This document shows positions 52,828-62,628 of a DNA stretch of 64,000 nt, piece by piece; position 1 is the first letter of the stretch; each line of letters begins with the position of its first letter. This DNA comes from Paraburkholderia bannensis. Lineage in GTDB: Bacteria > Pseudomonadota > Gammaproteobacteria > Burkholderiales > Burkholderiaceae. A program made the translations under genes and the position numbers. A model generated the notes under the pieces. It made no database searches. It was given only the letters and a program-made list of their open reading frames with translations, and was not told where the DNA came from. Location of the stretch: the NCBI RefSeq assembly GCF_014200455.1, contig NZ_JACHBW010000016.1, positions 1 through 64,000 on the forward strand, written 5' to 3'.

Positions 52828-54501
52828 ATGACCGCACTTCAGAAAGTAAATCTCGGGACGGCTCCGGCTGGCACCGATGGGGATCCCGTGCGCGCGGCTT
52901 TCGCGAAGGTGAATTCCAATATCGACGTGCTCGGCGCGCAAGCTGCGCTGACCTCGGCCACCCAGATCACTGCCGCCCAAGGGCTCACTGTGAATCACAT
53001 CGGCAAGCGCGTGCACATCAATCTTGCCAATGCGGGCACGATCAACCTGCCTGCGCTTAGCGCGGTGACGGATCAAGACGACGTCTTGCTTCTGCGTAAT
53101 CTGGGCTCGACGGTAGTGACGCTCGCTGCAGCGGCTGGTACGAATGACTGGGTGGGGCTATCTAAGCTCAACCCCGGCGAATCCGCGCTGATGGATGCAT
53201 TCGGTGGTGCGTGGAACGTGCTCATGCGCGGGCGTTCACGTCTCGACAACGAAATCGTCAACGGTACGCTGACCATCGGTGGCGGCATCGCGGGCAACTT
53301 GCCTGTCAGTGGGAAGCTGAATGCTGTCAATGGTACGAACCTCCTGCTCAACGGTTCCGGAGAATTCGGTCTGATTGGAGGTTGGCAGAGCGGATTTCTC
53401 GGCGCAGTAAGCAGCGGGACAGCAGAAGGGACCTACCTGTCGAATACTGCTGCCTTGACCGCGGCTTCGTATGCTGGATCGAATCCCATTCCGATGGCCG
53501 GCGGTGTAGTGCTCACTGTTTCCGGTGAGATATATGCTGGTGGAGTGGGCTCCGGCAGTGCGTGGTTTCGCATTGTGTTCCTCAACTCTTCTGGCGGCGT
53601 GATCACCGTTTCTCCGGGCGTTGCAGCTACACCAGGCGCTGGCTGGACGTTTGGCAGTTACACCGCCACAACTCCCACCGGGACTGCCAGTGTGTATGTT
53701 CAGTTGGGGGTTGAGGCAGGAGCCAATGGCGTCACGGTGGCGGCCGGTGGAGTCGCATGGCGCCGCATGAAGCTCGAAAAAAATTCGGCTCCGTCGCTCT
53801 ATTCGCAGGAGGCGAGTGTTGCTTATCTGCAGGGTGCACCTGCGTTTTCGGGGCGTCCGACATTCGCAGGTAACACCCCTTGGGACAGCGGCAACATTCC
53901 GGGATCTTCTTCGGGCGGTGTGTTTAAGTTCACGAATCGCCCGAATTTCGGAGCGGCTACACCGTGGGATTCAGCGAATTTGCCGCGTGCGAACTATGTC
54001 GGCACGAACGGGGCGAACGTCCTCAGTATCTGGTGGGACCCAGCCAATACAGGTGTTCGCTTCGGTATCGATAGCACGATCAATTCGCTGGTGATGGGCG
54101 TTTCGAACACGTTTCATCTTACGTGGGCGAACTCTGCCGTTGGCCTGTATGTGGACTCGACGTCACTGGGAAATATCACCACGAGCTCGGACTATCGTGC
54201 AAAGAAGAACGTCAAGAATCTGAAAATTCGGGCGTCTGACACCGTCAAGGCTCTGCGCCCGGTTTCGTATGAATGGCGCAAGTTCAGCATCTTCCGTCCC
54301 GACGGCAAGCGTCACCTCGGCTTCATCGCGCACGAGTTGCAAGAGGTTATTCCGAGCGCGGTGTGTGGTGAGAAGGATGCCGTCGATGAAAACGGCAAAC
54401 CCCAGATCCAGAGCCTGAACTGGGCACCGATCGTTGCGGTTCTGACGTCAGCGTTGCAGGAGGCATTTGCCCGTATCGAAGCGCTGGAGGCACGTGCATG
54501 A
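52828..54501 (+). CDS. Tail fibre/spike with S74 chaperone domain
   Basis: 557 residues. N-terminal head-fibre-like part, Gly/Ser/Thr-rich beta repeats, then an intramolecular chaperone of peptidase family S74 at about 450-557. Its start ITTSSDYRAKKNVK holds the Ser-Asp cleavage site and catalytic Lys. Self-cleavage releases the chaperone after trimerisation. Placed between M and L, which is not usual for lambda-like tails. Confidence 0.85.
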   Translation: MTALQKVNLGTAPAGTDGDPVRAAFAKVNSNIDVLGAQAALTSATQITAAQGLTVNHIGKRVHINLANAGTINLPALSAVTDQDDVLLLRNLGSTVVTLAAAAGTNDWVGLSKLNPGESALMDAFGGAWNVLMRGRSRLDNEIVNGTLTIGGGIAGNLPVSGKLNAVNGTNLLLNGSGEFGLIGGWQSGFLGAVSSGTAEGTYLSNTAALTAASYAGSNPIPMAGGVVLTVSGEIYAGGVGSGSAWFRIVFLNSSGGVITVSPGVAATPGAGWTFGSYTATTPTGTASVYVQLGVEAGANGVTVAAGGVAWRRMKLEKNSAPSLYSQEASVAYLQGAPAFSGRPTFAGNTPWDSGNIPGSSSGGVFKFTNRPNFGAATPWDSANLPRANYVGTNGANVLSIWWDPANTGVRFGIDSTINSLVMGVSNTFHLTWANSAVGLYVDSTSLGNITTSSDYRAKKNVKNLKIRASDTVKALRPVSYEWRKFSIFRPDGKRHLGFIAHELQEVIPSAVCGEKDAVDENGKPQIQSLNWAPIVAVLTSALQEAFARIEALEARA

Positions 54502-55181
54502 CGATCACAGCAGACATTCAGCAGCTTGAGCCGGGAAACATCGTCCAACTTTTCGAGGTCGACTGCACGGCGATCGGTGGCGACATGCTGCGTTTTCATG
54601 GCCATTTGCAATCCTCGTCAATCTGGTGGCAGGGCAACGAATACAAGCCCTGGCCCATTCAGGCGACAGGATTCATGCGCACCACGGACGCGCAGCAGCC
54701 CACGCCCACGCTCACCGTAGGCGACATCGGCGGCACGATCTCGGCGATCTGCGTCTTTCTCGATGACATGGTGGGCGCGACCGTGCGCCGCCGGCGCACG
54801 CTCAAGCGCTACCTCGATGCAGTTAATTTCCCGAACGGTAACCTGACGGCTGACCCGACGGCAGAAATGCTCTCGGAAATCTGGCGCGTCGAACAGAAGA
54901 GCAACGAGCAGCCAGGTCTGCAAGTCGCGTTTGCGCTTTCGACGCCGCTCGACTTCGGCGGACAGCAGTTGCCCGCGCGCCAGATCGTGAGCATCTGCCA
55001 GTTGAAGTATCGAGGTCCGATCTGCGGCTATACCGGCAGTGCGTATTTCGACGCAAATGACCAGCCCGTGAGCGATCCTGCGCTCGATCGATGCAGTTTC
55101 CGCACGAGCGGATGTGAATGCCGCTTTGGAATCAACAATCCGCTGCCATTCGGCGGATTTCTCAGTGACACGCTCTCCTGA
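54498..55181 (+). CDS. Minor tail protein L
   Basis: 227 residues. C-terminal cysteines in QLKYRGPICGYTG, LDRCSFRTSGCECRFG match the Fe-S binding cysteines of lambda gpL. Overlaps the fibre stop by 4 bases. Confidence 0.9.
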   Translation: MTITADIQQLEPGNIVQLFEVDCTAIGGDMLRFHGHLQSSSIWWQGNEYKPWPIQATGFMRTTDAQQPTPTLTVGDIGGTISAICVFLDDMVGATVRRRRTLKRYLDAVNFPNGNLTADPTAEMLSEIWRVEQKSNEQPGLQVAFALSTPLDFGGQQLPARQIVSICQLKYRGPICGYTGSAYFDANDQPVSDPALDRCSFRTSGCECRFGINNPLPFGGFLSDTLS

Positions 55182-55937
55182 ATGAATGAAACGACGAAGG
55201 CCGCGATCGCCGCACACGCGATCGCGGAATACCCGCGCGAGTGCGTCGGGTTGGTGGCGCTCGTCCAGGGCCAGGAAACGTACACGCCGTGCGTGAACTG
55301 GGCGGCCACGCCGACGGAGCAGTTCGTGCTGGCCGCGGAGGATTACGCGCGCGCCGAGGACGCTGGCGAGATCGTAGCGATCGTGCACTCACATCCGGGT
55401 GGCCGGGCGCATCCGAGCGCCGCAGACAAGGCAATGTGTGAGGCCAGCGGGATAGCGCGCTGGGTTATCGCATCGGTGGGCGTACAGGCCAACGGCTCGA
55501 TCGATGTCGACGAGTGGTGCGAATTCGGGCCGACCGGCTTCATTGCGCCGCTCGTGGGGCGTCCGTTCGTCCACGGCGTGCACGACTGCTATTCGATCGT
55601 CAGGGACTGGTATCGGCTGGAGCGCGACGTCGTGCTGCCCGATTTCGAGCGCCGCGACGAATGGTGGGCTGACGGCAAATCATCGCTCTATCTCGATAAC
55701 TACCGCGCTGCGGGGTTCGTCGAGGTGGGGCCGGGCGCAGCACTAGAAATCGGCGACGTCCTGCTAATGCAGATCCGCAGCCAAAACGACGTGCCGAATC
55801 ACGCGGGCATCTACATCGGCGACGGCCAGTTCCTTCACCACATGCACGGGCAGCTCTCACGCCGCGCTGTGTGGGGTGGCATGTGGCTTCAATCGCTGCG
55901 CATGGTGCTGCGCTATGAGGGTGAGCACGATGAATGA
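55182..55937 (+). CDS. Tail assembly protein K (JAMM + NlpC/P60)
   Basis: 251 residues, two enzymes. JAMM domain: E20, H69, H71, S79, D82 (HSHPGGRAHPSAADK). NlpC/P60 domain: C136 (HDCYSIVRDWY), H207 (NHAGIYIG). Needed for tip assembly and possibly peptidoglycan opening. Confidence 0.92.
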   Translation: MNETTKAAIAAHAIAEYPRECVGLVALVQGQETYTPCVNWAATPTEQFVLAAEDYARAEDAGEIVAIVHSHPGGRAHPSAADKAMCEASGIARWVIASVGVQANGSIDVDEWCEFGPTGFIAPLVGRPFVHGVHDCYSIVRDWYRLERDVVLPDFERRDEWWADGKSSLYLDNYRAAGFVEVGPGAALEIGDVLLMQIRSQNDVPNHAGIYIGDGQFLHHMHGQLSRRAVWGGMWLQSLRMVLRYEGEHDE

Positions 55938-56493
55938 CCAGCTTCGAGAGATTCAGCTTTATGGCGTCGCAGGCACGCGTTATGGCCGCACGCATCGCCT
56001 CGCGGTGCGCTCGCCACGCGAAGCGATTCGCGCCCTGTGCGCCGTCGTGCCTGGCTTCAAACAGTTCCTCGCCGCGTCGCGCCGCATGGGCCTGACGTTC
56101 GCGGTGTTCATCGGGAAGAGCAACCTTGCGAAAGACCAGCTCGACTACCCGGCCGGGCGCGAGCCGATCCGTATCGCGCCGGTGCTGGTCGGCAGCAAGC
56201 GAGGCGGTCTCTTTCAGACGATCCTGGGTGTGGCGCTGGTTGCGGTGGGCGTTTTCACGCAAATGCCGACGCTGATCGGCCTGGGTGCGTCGATGGCGCT
56301 AGGCGGCGTTGTGCAGATGCTCAGCCCGCAGACGAGCGGCTTGGCCGGGGTTGTCAACAACGGTACTTCCTACTACTTCAACGGGCCTGTGAACAGCGCG
56401 GCGCAGGGGGAGCCTGTGCCGCTTGTGTACGGGCGGATGTTAGTGGGTTCGAAGGTTATCAGTTCCGGAATTTATGCAGAGGACCAGACCTGA
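55930..56493 (+). CDS. Tail assembly protein I (ubiquitin-like domain)
   Basis: 187 residues. N-terminal beta-grasp (about 1-85, REIQLYGVAGTRYGRTHRLAV... to IRIAPVLVG), then glycine-rich hydrophobic segment and C-terminal QGEPVPLVYGRMLVGSKVIS. Overlaps K's stop by 8 bases. Confidence 0.9.
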   Translation: MNDQLREIQLYGVAGTRYGRTHRLAVRSPREAIRALCAVVPGFKQFLAASRRMGLTFAVFIGKSNLAKDQLDYPAGREPIRIAPVLVGSKRGGLFQTILGVALVAVGVFTQMPTLIGLGASMALGGVVQMLSPQTSGLAGVVNNGTSYYFNGPVNSAAQGEPVPLVYGRMLVGSKVISSGIYAEDQT

Positions 56494-56494
56494 T

Positions 56495-59400
56495 ATGCGG
56501 ATTTCTGGAGCAAAGGGCAGTAGTGGCGCCACGGCGACGGAATCGCCGGATAGCCTGCACTCGATCGCCTACGCCAAGGTACTCGACCTTATCTCGGAGG
56601 GGCCGATCGTCGGGCTGGTGAATGGGCTGCAATCCGTGTTTCTGGACGGCACGCCTATCCTCAACAGTGACGGCTCGGCCAACTTTTCGAACTACTCGGT
56701 CGACACGCGCCTTGGGACGATTGATCAGGAGTATCTGCCGGGCTTCCCCGCGGTCGAAAACGAGACGGCGATCGGTGTGGCGCTCACGAGCGACGCGCCT
56801 TGGGTGCGCCAGGTCGAAAACACGCAGCTCACTGCGGTGCGCATCCGGTTCGGCGTCCCCGCGCTTCAGCAGCAGAACACCTCGACCGGAGACGTCACGG
56901 GCTACGTTGTGCAGTACGCGATCGACGTCGCGGTCGATGGTGGTTCATATTCGCAGGTGCTGACGGGCGCGTTCGACGGCAAGACGACATCGCTCTACGA
57001 GCGCAGCGTGCGCATCGATCTGCCGACAGCGGAAACTGGCTGGCTGGTGCGCGTGCGCCGCCTCACTGCAAACGCGCACACCAACTCCATTCAGGACACG
57101 GTCAACGTCGAGGCGATCACCGAGATCATCGATCGCAAGCTGCGCTATCCAATGAGCGCGCTGGTCGGCATGTCGTTCGACGCGCGCTCGTTCAGTTCGG
57201 TGCCGACGCGCTCGTACGATGTCAAGGGCCTCATCATCAGCGTGCCGTCGAACTACGATCCCGAGCAGCGGACGTATTCGGGCACGTGGGATGGCACGTT
57301 CAAGCAGGCGTGGACGAACAACCCGGCGTGGGTGCTTTATGACCTCGTGACGAATGACCGCTACGGCGGCGGCCGCTTCGTAGATGCATCGTCGCTCGAC
57401 AAGTGGACGCTCTATGAGATCGCGCAGTATTGCGATGTCATGGTTTCGGACGGCAAAGGCGGCACCGAGCCGCGCTTCACGTGCAACTGTGTGATCCAGT
57501 CGCAATCGGATGCGTTCAAGGTGCTTCAGGATCTCGCCGGCGTGTTTCGCGGCAATGCGTACTGGGGTGCTGGCACGGTGCTGGTGACGGCGGATATGCC
57601 GTCCGATCCTGTCTACGTCTATACGCAGGCGAACGTGGTCGGCGGGCAGTTCTCGTACGTCGGCTCGGAGCGCAAGACGCGCTACACCGCCGCGCAGATC
57701 AGCTGGAACGACCCGGCCAACCAGTATCAGCAGGCCGTGGAGTATGTGGCCGACGATGACGGCCTCGCGCGCTATGGTGTGGTGAAGGCGCAGATCACGG
57801 CCTTTGGCACGACGTCGCAAGGCCAGGCGCACCGCCTTGGGCTATGGACGCTGCTCACGAGCCGCTACGAGACGAACACGGTATCGTTTCAGGTGGGGCT
57901 CGACGGCACGCTGTCGGCCCCCGGCGAAGTAATTGCGGTCGCGGACGCGAACAAGGCGGGGCGGCAGACGGGCGGGCGCGTGCGCTCGATGAATGGCGCA
58001 ACGGTGGTGCTCGATCGCTCGCCCACGGCTGCGGCAGGCGACTTGCTCACGGTGATCATGCCGACAGGCATCGCGCAGAAGCGCACGGTGCAGGCCGTCA
58101 ACGGCAATACGATCAAGGTGACGGAGGCGTTCGACCAAAACGCAGTGGTCGGCGCAGTATGGATGCTCGAAAGTGCTGACCTCGCCGCGCAGCTCTTTCG
58201 AGTCGTCAGCATTGAGGAAAGCGACGACGACGGCCAGATCACGTACACGATCAACGCCACGCAGTACGAGCCCGGCAAGTATGATGCGATCGACAACGGC
58301 GCGCAGATTCAGGTGCGGCCGGTCACGATCATTCCGCCGTCCGTGCAGCCACCGCCGACGAACGTGCGGCTCTCGACGTATTCCTACATCGATCAGGGCA
58401 TTTCCAAGACGAACATGGTGATCGCGTGGGACTCGGCGTCGAGCGCAGTGAATTACGTACCGGAATGGAGAAAGGACAACGGCGACTGGGTGCCGGCCAA
58501 CCAGACCGGCGGCCTGCAGGTGGAAGTCGCAGGCATCTATCAGGGCACGTATCTCGCGCGCGTGCGCGCCGAGAATGCGATGGGTGTGCTGTCGATCCCG
58601 GCGTATGGCACCGACACCGTGCTGACCGGCAAGACGAGCCCGCCGCCGGCGCTGGCGTCTCTGAAGACCACGACGCAGGTGTTCGCCATCCAGCTCGACT
58701 GGACGTTTCCTGCGGACGGCTCGGCGAACGACACGCAGTATGTCGACGTCTGGTACAGCAAGACGAATGACCGCAGCACCGCGACGCGCCTGTCGCTTTA
58801 TCCGTATCCGCAGGCGCGCGCGATGCTGCAGGGTTTGGCGGCGGGCCAGTCGTTCTTCTTCTGGGCGCGGCTCACGGACACGTCGGGCAACATCGGGCCA
58901 TGGTATCCGAGCGGCGCGGGCGTGAATGGCCAGAGCAGCAGTGATTCGACGCAGATCCTGTCGTATCTCACCGGTCAGATCACGAAGCAGCAGCTCGGGC
59001 AGGATGTGCTGTCGCCGATCAATGCGATCCCCGGCATCCAGCAGGGCGTCAGCGACAACGCGTCGGCGATTTCGAAAGAGACAAGCGACCGCATCGCGGC
59101 GGTTACGGGTGAGGCCACCGCGCGCGCGAAAGCGATCTCTGACGAGGCGACTGCGCGCGGCGCCGCGATTACGAGCGAACAGCAGGCACGGCAGGATGCC
59201 GACTCGTCGCTCAGCACGCGCATCGACACCGTCACCGCAGCGAACGGCACAAACGCCGCGGCTATCCAGACGGAAACGAAGGCGCGTACGGACGCCGACA
59301 CTGCGCTTGGGCAGCGTATCGATACCGTGGTGGCCACGGCGGGCGCGAACACGACGGCAATCAGCCAGGAGGTGACGGCACGCACAAACGCTGATTCCGC

Positions 59401-60472
59401 TCTTGGCCAGCGTATCGACGCGGTGACCGCGACGAGCAACGGCAACACCACGGCGATCACGCAGGAGGCGACGGCCCGCGCGAGCGCCGACACAGCGCTG
59501 GGGCAACGCATCGATTCGGTCACGGCGACGACCAACGGCAACGCGACGGCCATCACTCAGGAGCAAACGGCCCGGGCCAACGCAGACACTGCGTTGGGCC
59601 AGCGTATCGACGCGGTCACCGCGACTGCGAACGGAAACACGACCGCGATCACGAACGAATCGACCGCTCGGGCCAACGCTGATTCGGCGCTTGGCACGCA
59701 GATCAGTGCGCTGTCGGCGCAGATCAACGTGCCGATGGCGGGCGATAACGGGGGCTACGCGGGCGCGACGACGGTCTACGCAGGTGTGTGGTCGGAGCAG
59801 TCGGCGCGGGCTGAAGCGGATCTGGCGCTGGCACAAAAGACGGACACCGTTGCGGCCCAGATGCAAAGCACGATCAACGGCGTTTCGGCGGTGTTGAGCG
59901 CGGCGGTGCAAACCGAGACGCAGGCGCGGATCGATGCGGACAGCGCGCAGGCATCGCAGATCACCACGGTGCAGGCGCAAGCCAATGCAAACGCTGCAGC
60001 TGTGCAGACGGTTGCGCAGTCGTATGCGGATCTTACCGGGCGCGTTGCTGCGTCGTACACGATCAAGACGCAGGTCACAAGCGGCGGTCGCACGTATATC
60101 GCCAGCATCGGCGTGGGCGTAGACAACAGCAGCGGCGTGGTGGAGTCGTCAGTACTCGTGGCGGCGCAGCGCTTCGCGATCCTCGACAACACCGGGTCGA
60201 CCGTGCAGTCGCCGTTCATCGTTCAGGGCGGTCAGGTGTTCTTGGCGCAGGCATTCATCGGCACAGGCTGGATCCAGAGCGCAAACATCGCCGACGTCAT
60301 CCAGTCGACGGCTGTTGGCGCGAACGGACAGCCGCGCTGGAAGCTCGACAAGAATGGAACGCTGACGCTCAACGGCGCGAACACCGGCAGCGGCTATCTG
60401 ACGCTGACGGATTCGACGCTGCTCGTCTACGACAACAACAACGTGCTGCGCGTGCGTTTGGGGCTTTGGTGA
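56495..60472 (+). CDS. Tip attachment protein J (host specificity)
   Basis: 1325 residues. Conserved J core (LDLISEGPIVGLVNG, WTNNPAWVLYDLVTNDRYGGG), fibronectin-like modules (about 620-800), six 32-residue repeats (about 895-1070), then a fibre tip with QVTSGGRTYIASIGVGVD. Binds the host receptor. ATG at 56495 follows the I stop by one base. Confidence 0.94.
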   Translation: MRISGAKGSSGATATESPDSLHSIAYAKVLDLISEGPIVGLVNGLQSVFLDGTPILNSDGSANFSNYSVDTRLGTIDQEYLPGFPAVENETAIGVALTSDAPWVRQVENTQLTAVRIRFGVPALQQQNTSTGDVTGYVVQYAIDVAVDGGSYSQVLTGAFDGKTTSLYERSVRIDLPTAETGWLVRVRRLTANAHTNSIQDTVNVEAITEIIDRKLRYPMSALVGMSFDARSFSSVPTRSYDVKGLIISVPSNYDPEQRTYSGTWDGTFKQAWTNNPAWVLYDLVTNDRYGGGRFVDASSLDKWTLYEIAQYCDVMVSDGKGGTEPRFTCNCVIQSQSDAFKVLQDLAGVFRGNAYWGAGTVLVTADMPSDPVYVYTQANVVGGQFSYVGSERKTRYTAAQISWNDPANQYQQAVEYVADDDGLARYGVVKAQITAFGTTSQGQAHRLGLWTLLTSRYETNTVSFQVGLDGTLSAPGEVIAVADANKAGRQTGGRVRSMNGATVVLDRSPTAAAGDLLTVIMPTGIAQKRTVQAVNGNTIKVTEAFDQNAVVGAVWMLESADLAAQLFRVVSIEESDDDGQITYTINATQYEPGKYDAIDNGAQIQVRPVTIIPPSVQPPPTNVRLSTYSYIDQGISKTNMVIAWDSASSAVNYVPEWRKDNGDWVPANQTGGLQVEVAGIYQGTYLARVRAENAMGVLSIPAYGTDTVLTGKTSPPPALASLKTTTQVFAIQLDWTFPADGSANDTQYVDVWYSKTNDRSTATRLSLYPYPQARAMLQGLAAGQSFFFWARLTDTSGNIGPWYPSGAGVNGQSSSDSTQILSYLTGQITKQQLGQDVLSPINAIPGIQQGVSDNASAISKETSDRIAAVTGEATARAKAISDEATARGAAITSEQQARQDADSSLSTRIDTVTAANGTNAAAIQTETKARTDADTALGQRIDTVVATAGANTTAISQEVTARTNADSALGQRIDAVTATSNGNTTAITQEATARASADTALGQRIDSVTATTNGNATAITQEQTARANADTALGQRIDAVTATANGNTTAITNESTARANADSALGTQISALSAQINVPMAGDNGGYAGATTVYAGVWSEQSARAEADLALAQKTDTVAAQMQSTINGVSAVLSAAVQTETQARIDADSAQASQITTVQAQANANAAAVQTVAQSYADLTGRVAASYTIKTQVTSGGRTYIASIGVGVDNSSGVVESSVLVAAQRFAILDNTGSTVQSPFIVQGGQVFLAQAFIGTGWIQSANIADVIQSTAVGANGQPRWKLDKNGTLTLNGANTGSGYLTLTDSTLLVYDNNNVLRVRLGLW

Positions 60473-60786
60473 TGAGTGCTGGACTTCAGATCTGGGACGC
60501 GAACGGAAACATCGTTTTAGATGCTACGTATCGCGTCATGCGAATCATCGGTGTGCAATCGATCGGTAACGGGGTCGGCGGCAGCGTAGTCGATGACGCT
60601 TTCGTGCAAGGCGGGTGGGTTTCGTTTCAGCCTAGCGTGATGATCGGCGAGGGATATCTCTCCGGTGGCGTCATCGTCCCGCGTTTCTCGATCTCGGGGA
60701 ACACTCTCACGTGGTCCTACGCAGCGAAGAATAACGGGACGTATGACATTTACCAGAATGGCATTCTGTACTACGGGGCATTTTGA
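60472..60786 (+). CDS. Tail-tip accessory protein with ANG motif
   Basis: 104 residues, beta-rich: GLQIWDANGNIVLDATYRVMR. Overlaps J's stop and the next start. May extend or cap the tip fibre. Confidence 0.6.
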   Translation: MSAGLQIWDANGNIVLDATYRVMRIIGVQSIGNGVGGSVVDDAFVQGGWVSFQPSVMIGEGYLSGGVIVPRFSISGNTLTWSYAAKNNGTYDIYQNGILYYGAF

Positions 60787-61535
60787 TGACGGCTGGTTTT
60801 CAGGCGTGGACTGATAGTGGCCTGGTCCAGATTGATGGAATGCGGCAAACGTACGCACTGCGGCAGACATTGAACGTAACGACTGGCGCCGGCACGATGA
60901 ACGCCGGCAAGTCGAATGCTGGCGTGCAATACACGTTTAACGCGAATGTTGCCACGTTCTCGTTCAGTGCCAGCCAGCCGTTGATCGCGCTCTACAGTCC
61001 GAACGCGTACGTTGCGATCCTGCGTTGCGTAAGCAGTAATGGTTCATGGACCGTGCAGATCTGGTCCAACGTCGCGGCGGCTGTCACGGTCTACATTTTC
61101 GATCAGGCGCTGGCTGCAGTACCGTCCGGAGCGGGTTTCGGAATGCAGGTTTTCAACGCGAATGGTGAGCTTGTTGCCGATGCGCGCCAGCGCCTCGCCC
61201 GCGTGCTCGACACGCAGAGCGGCAACATCATGGGCGCGGGCCCGGGCTGGGGGCAGTGGAACCAGGTGGATTCGCGCTCAGCTTCATGGACGTATCCAGG
61301 CGCTTCGAAGGTAGGGGTCGCTGCGCTCGGCACAGCTTTCGTTTTTAGCCCTACGGGCGGCGGGATTAACAGCAGTGGTTGGTACAACATCGGCGGCTTC
61401 CAGACATCGGGGGCGACAGTCAATTTTCTCTATCAGTATTACCAGGTGGGTTCGACATTTCACCCGGGAAACAATACCTGCTTCGGATCGCAGTATGACT
61501 GGCGATTCATGGCAATCGATCTGAGCAATATCTAA
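60786..61535 (+). CDS. Tail-tip accessory protein with ANG motif (larger)
   Basis: 249 residues. GMQVFNANGELVADARQRLAR repeats the motif of its neighbour at about 115. Beta-rich C-terminus, Trp/Gly-rich. Likely the second member of an accessory tip pair. Confidence 0.6.
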   Translation: MTAGFQAWTDSGLVQIDGMRQTYALRQTLNVTTGAGTMNAGKSNAGVQYTFNANVATFSFSASQPLIALYSPNAYVAILRCVSSNGSWTVQIWSNVAAAVTVYIFDQALAAVPSGAGFGMQVFNANGELVADARQRLARVLDTQSGNIMGAGPGWGQWNQVDSRSASWTYPGASKVGVAALGTAFVFSPTGGGINSSGWYNIGGFQTSGATVNFLYQYYQVGSTFHPGNNTCFGSQYDWRFMAIDLSNI

Positions 61536-61550
61536 CTGGAGAAAGACACA

Positions 61551-61865
61551 ATGGCAATTCAGAAGGATTACGAAACACCGTCGACGGGCGCAATCGCGAG
61601 TTATCACGTGGCCGGCATGGTGACGCTCGATGCGTTTTCCAATGCGACGATGGTGATGATGTATTCGTTTTTGAGCGCGGACGCACGCGCTGCAGGTAAG
61701 GCGGCAATGTATACGCAGCAGATCCAGGTAACAGGTTTGCCGCCCGATGGCGTCGGCGCATTTGCTTACGCCGAGCAACAGCTCATCGTTGCGCCGTCGA
61801 ATGACGACACAACTGCATTGAACCCTGCGCGTAGCGTCTTCGTGGGCGGCGAAATTGTCGTCTGA
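61551..61865 (+). CDS. Hypothetical phage protein, end of tail module
   Basis: 104 residues, GAGAAAGAC ribosome site. MAIQKDYETPSTGAIASYHV..., ends with GEIVV. Beta-rich, not recognised. A terminator follows. Confidence 0.55.
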   Translation: MAIQKDYETPSTGAIASYHVAGMVTLDAFSNATMVMMYSFLSADARAAGKAAMYTQQIQVTGLPPDGVGAFAYAEQQLIVAPSNDDTTALNPARSVFVGGEIVV

Positions 61866-61888
61866 GCGCGCACAACACAGAAAGCAAC

Positions 61889-61914
61889 GCCGCCCCTGAG
61901 GCGGCTTATTTTTT
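61889..61914 (+). terminator. Terminator after the tail module
   Basis: GCCGCC-CCTGA-GGCGGC hairpin and T-rich tail, directly before the holin gene. Confidence 0.8.
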
Positions 61915-61925
61915 CCGGGGGATGG

Positions 61926-62138
61926 ATGCGTATCAGTCCAACTGAGGCCGCTAGCTACGCGGGTAGTGGTATCGCTGTTGGTTCGTCGCTGACGCTCACC
62001 GACATCGGTGTGATCGTCGGTATCGCGACAGCGACCCTGACGTTCGGGCTCAACGCGTATTTCATGTGGCGCAAGGATCAGCGCGAACAGCGCGAATCGG
62101 ACGCGCGACTGCACGAAATGGAGGAGCACGGTGGCTAG
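61926..62138 (+). CDS. Holin-like membrane protein
   Basis: 70 residues. One clear helix (DIGVIVGIATATLTFGLNAYFM), possible weak second near the N-terminus, charged C-terminus RKDQREQRESD. Adjacent to the endolysin start (8-base overlap). Confidence 0.78.
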   Translation: MRISPTEAASYAGSGIAVGSSLTLTDIGVIVGIATATLTFGLNAYFMWRKDQREQRESDARLHEMEEHGG

Positions 62139-62628
62139 TGGATCGAAGAAAACACTTGTGGGTGTTGTGGGGGCCGCTGCTGCGGCCCTTTTGCTTTCCG
62201 TCATCCCGAAGTTCGAGGGGACGGTTCTCGTCGCAAGGCCCGACCCGATCGGCATCGTGACCGCGTGCAACGGCGACACGAAGGACGTCACGCTCGGGCA
62301 GCGCTTCACGCCTGAAGAGTGCAGCGTGCGCCTCGAGCAGCGGTTGATTGAGCATGCCGAGCCTGTGCTGAAGTGTACGCCTGGGTTGCGCGGGCACCCG
62401 AACCAGCTCGCAGCCGCGGTGAGCTTTGCCTACAACATCGGCGCGAGCGCTTACTGCGGCAGCTCGACGGCGCGCCGGTTCAATGCGGGCAACTGGCGCG
62501 CAGCGTGCCGCGCAATCAATGAATCGGACGGCGGGCGTCCGCAGTGGGTGTACGCCGGCGGCCGGACGCTGCCTGGTCTGGTGACCCGACGTGCGGAAGA
62601 GCGTGCCATGTGCGAGCGGGGGTTGTGA
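62131..62628 (+). CDS. SAR endolysin (lysozyme, GH24)
   Basis: 165 residues from GTG. N-terminal signal-anchor-release helix (TLVGVVGAAAAALLLSV) and the exact E-x8-D-x5-T site (E29 in PKFEG, D38, T44). R21-like muramidase exported by Sec and activated when released. Confidence 0.92.
   Translation: MASGSKKTLVGVVGAAAAALLLSVIPKFEGTVLVARPDPIGIVTACNGDTKDVTLGQRFTPEECSVRLEQRLIEHAEPVLKCTPGLRGHPNQLAAAVSFAYNIGASAYCGSSTARRFNAGNWRAACRAINESDGGRPQWVYAGGRTLPGLVTRRAEERAMCERGL

Noticed and set aside
59183..59710. CRISPR array
   Set aside because: The periodic units are coding repeats in J without spacers.
57842..59980. 712-codon minus-strand frame opposite gene J
   Set aside because: Repeats mirror the J repeats; no start signal or family.
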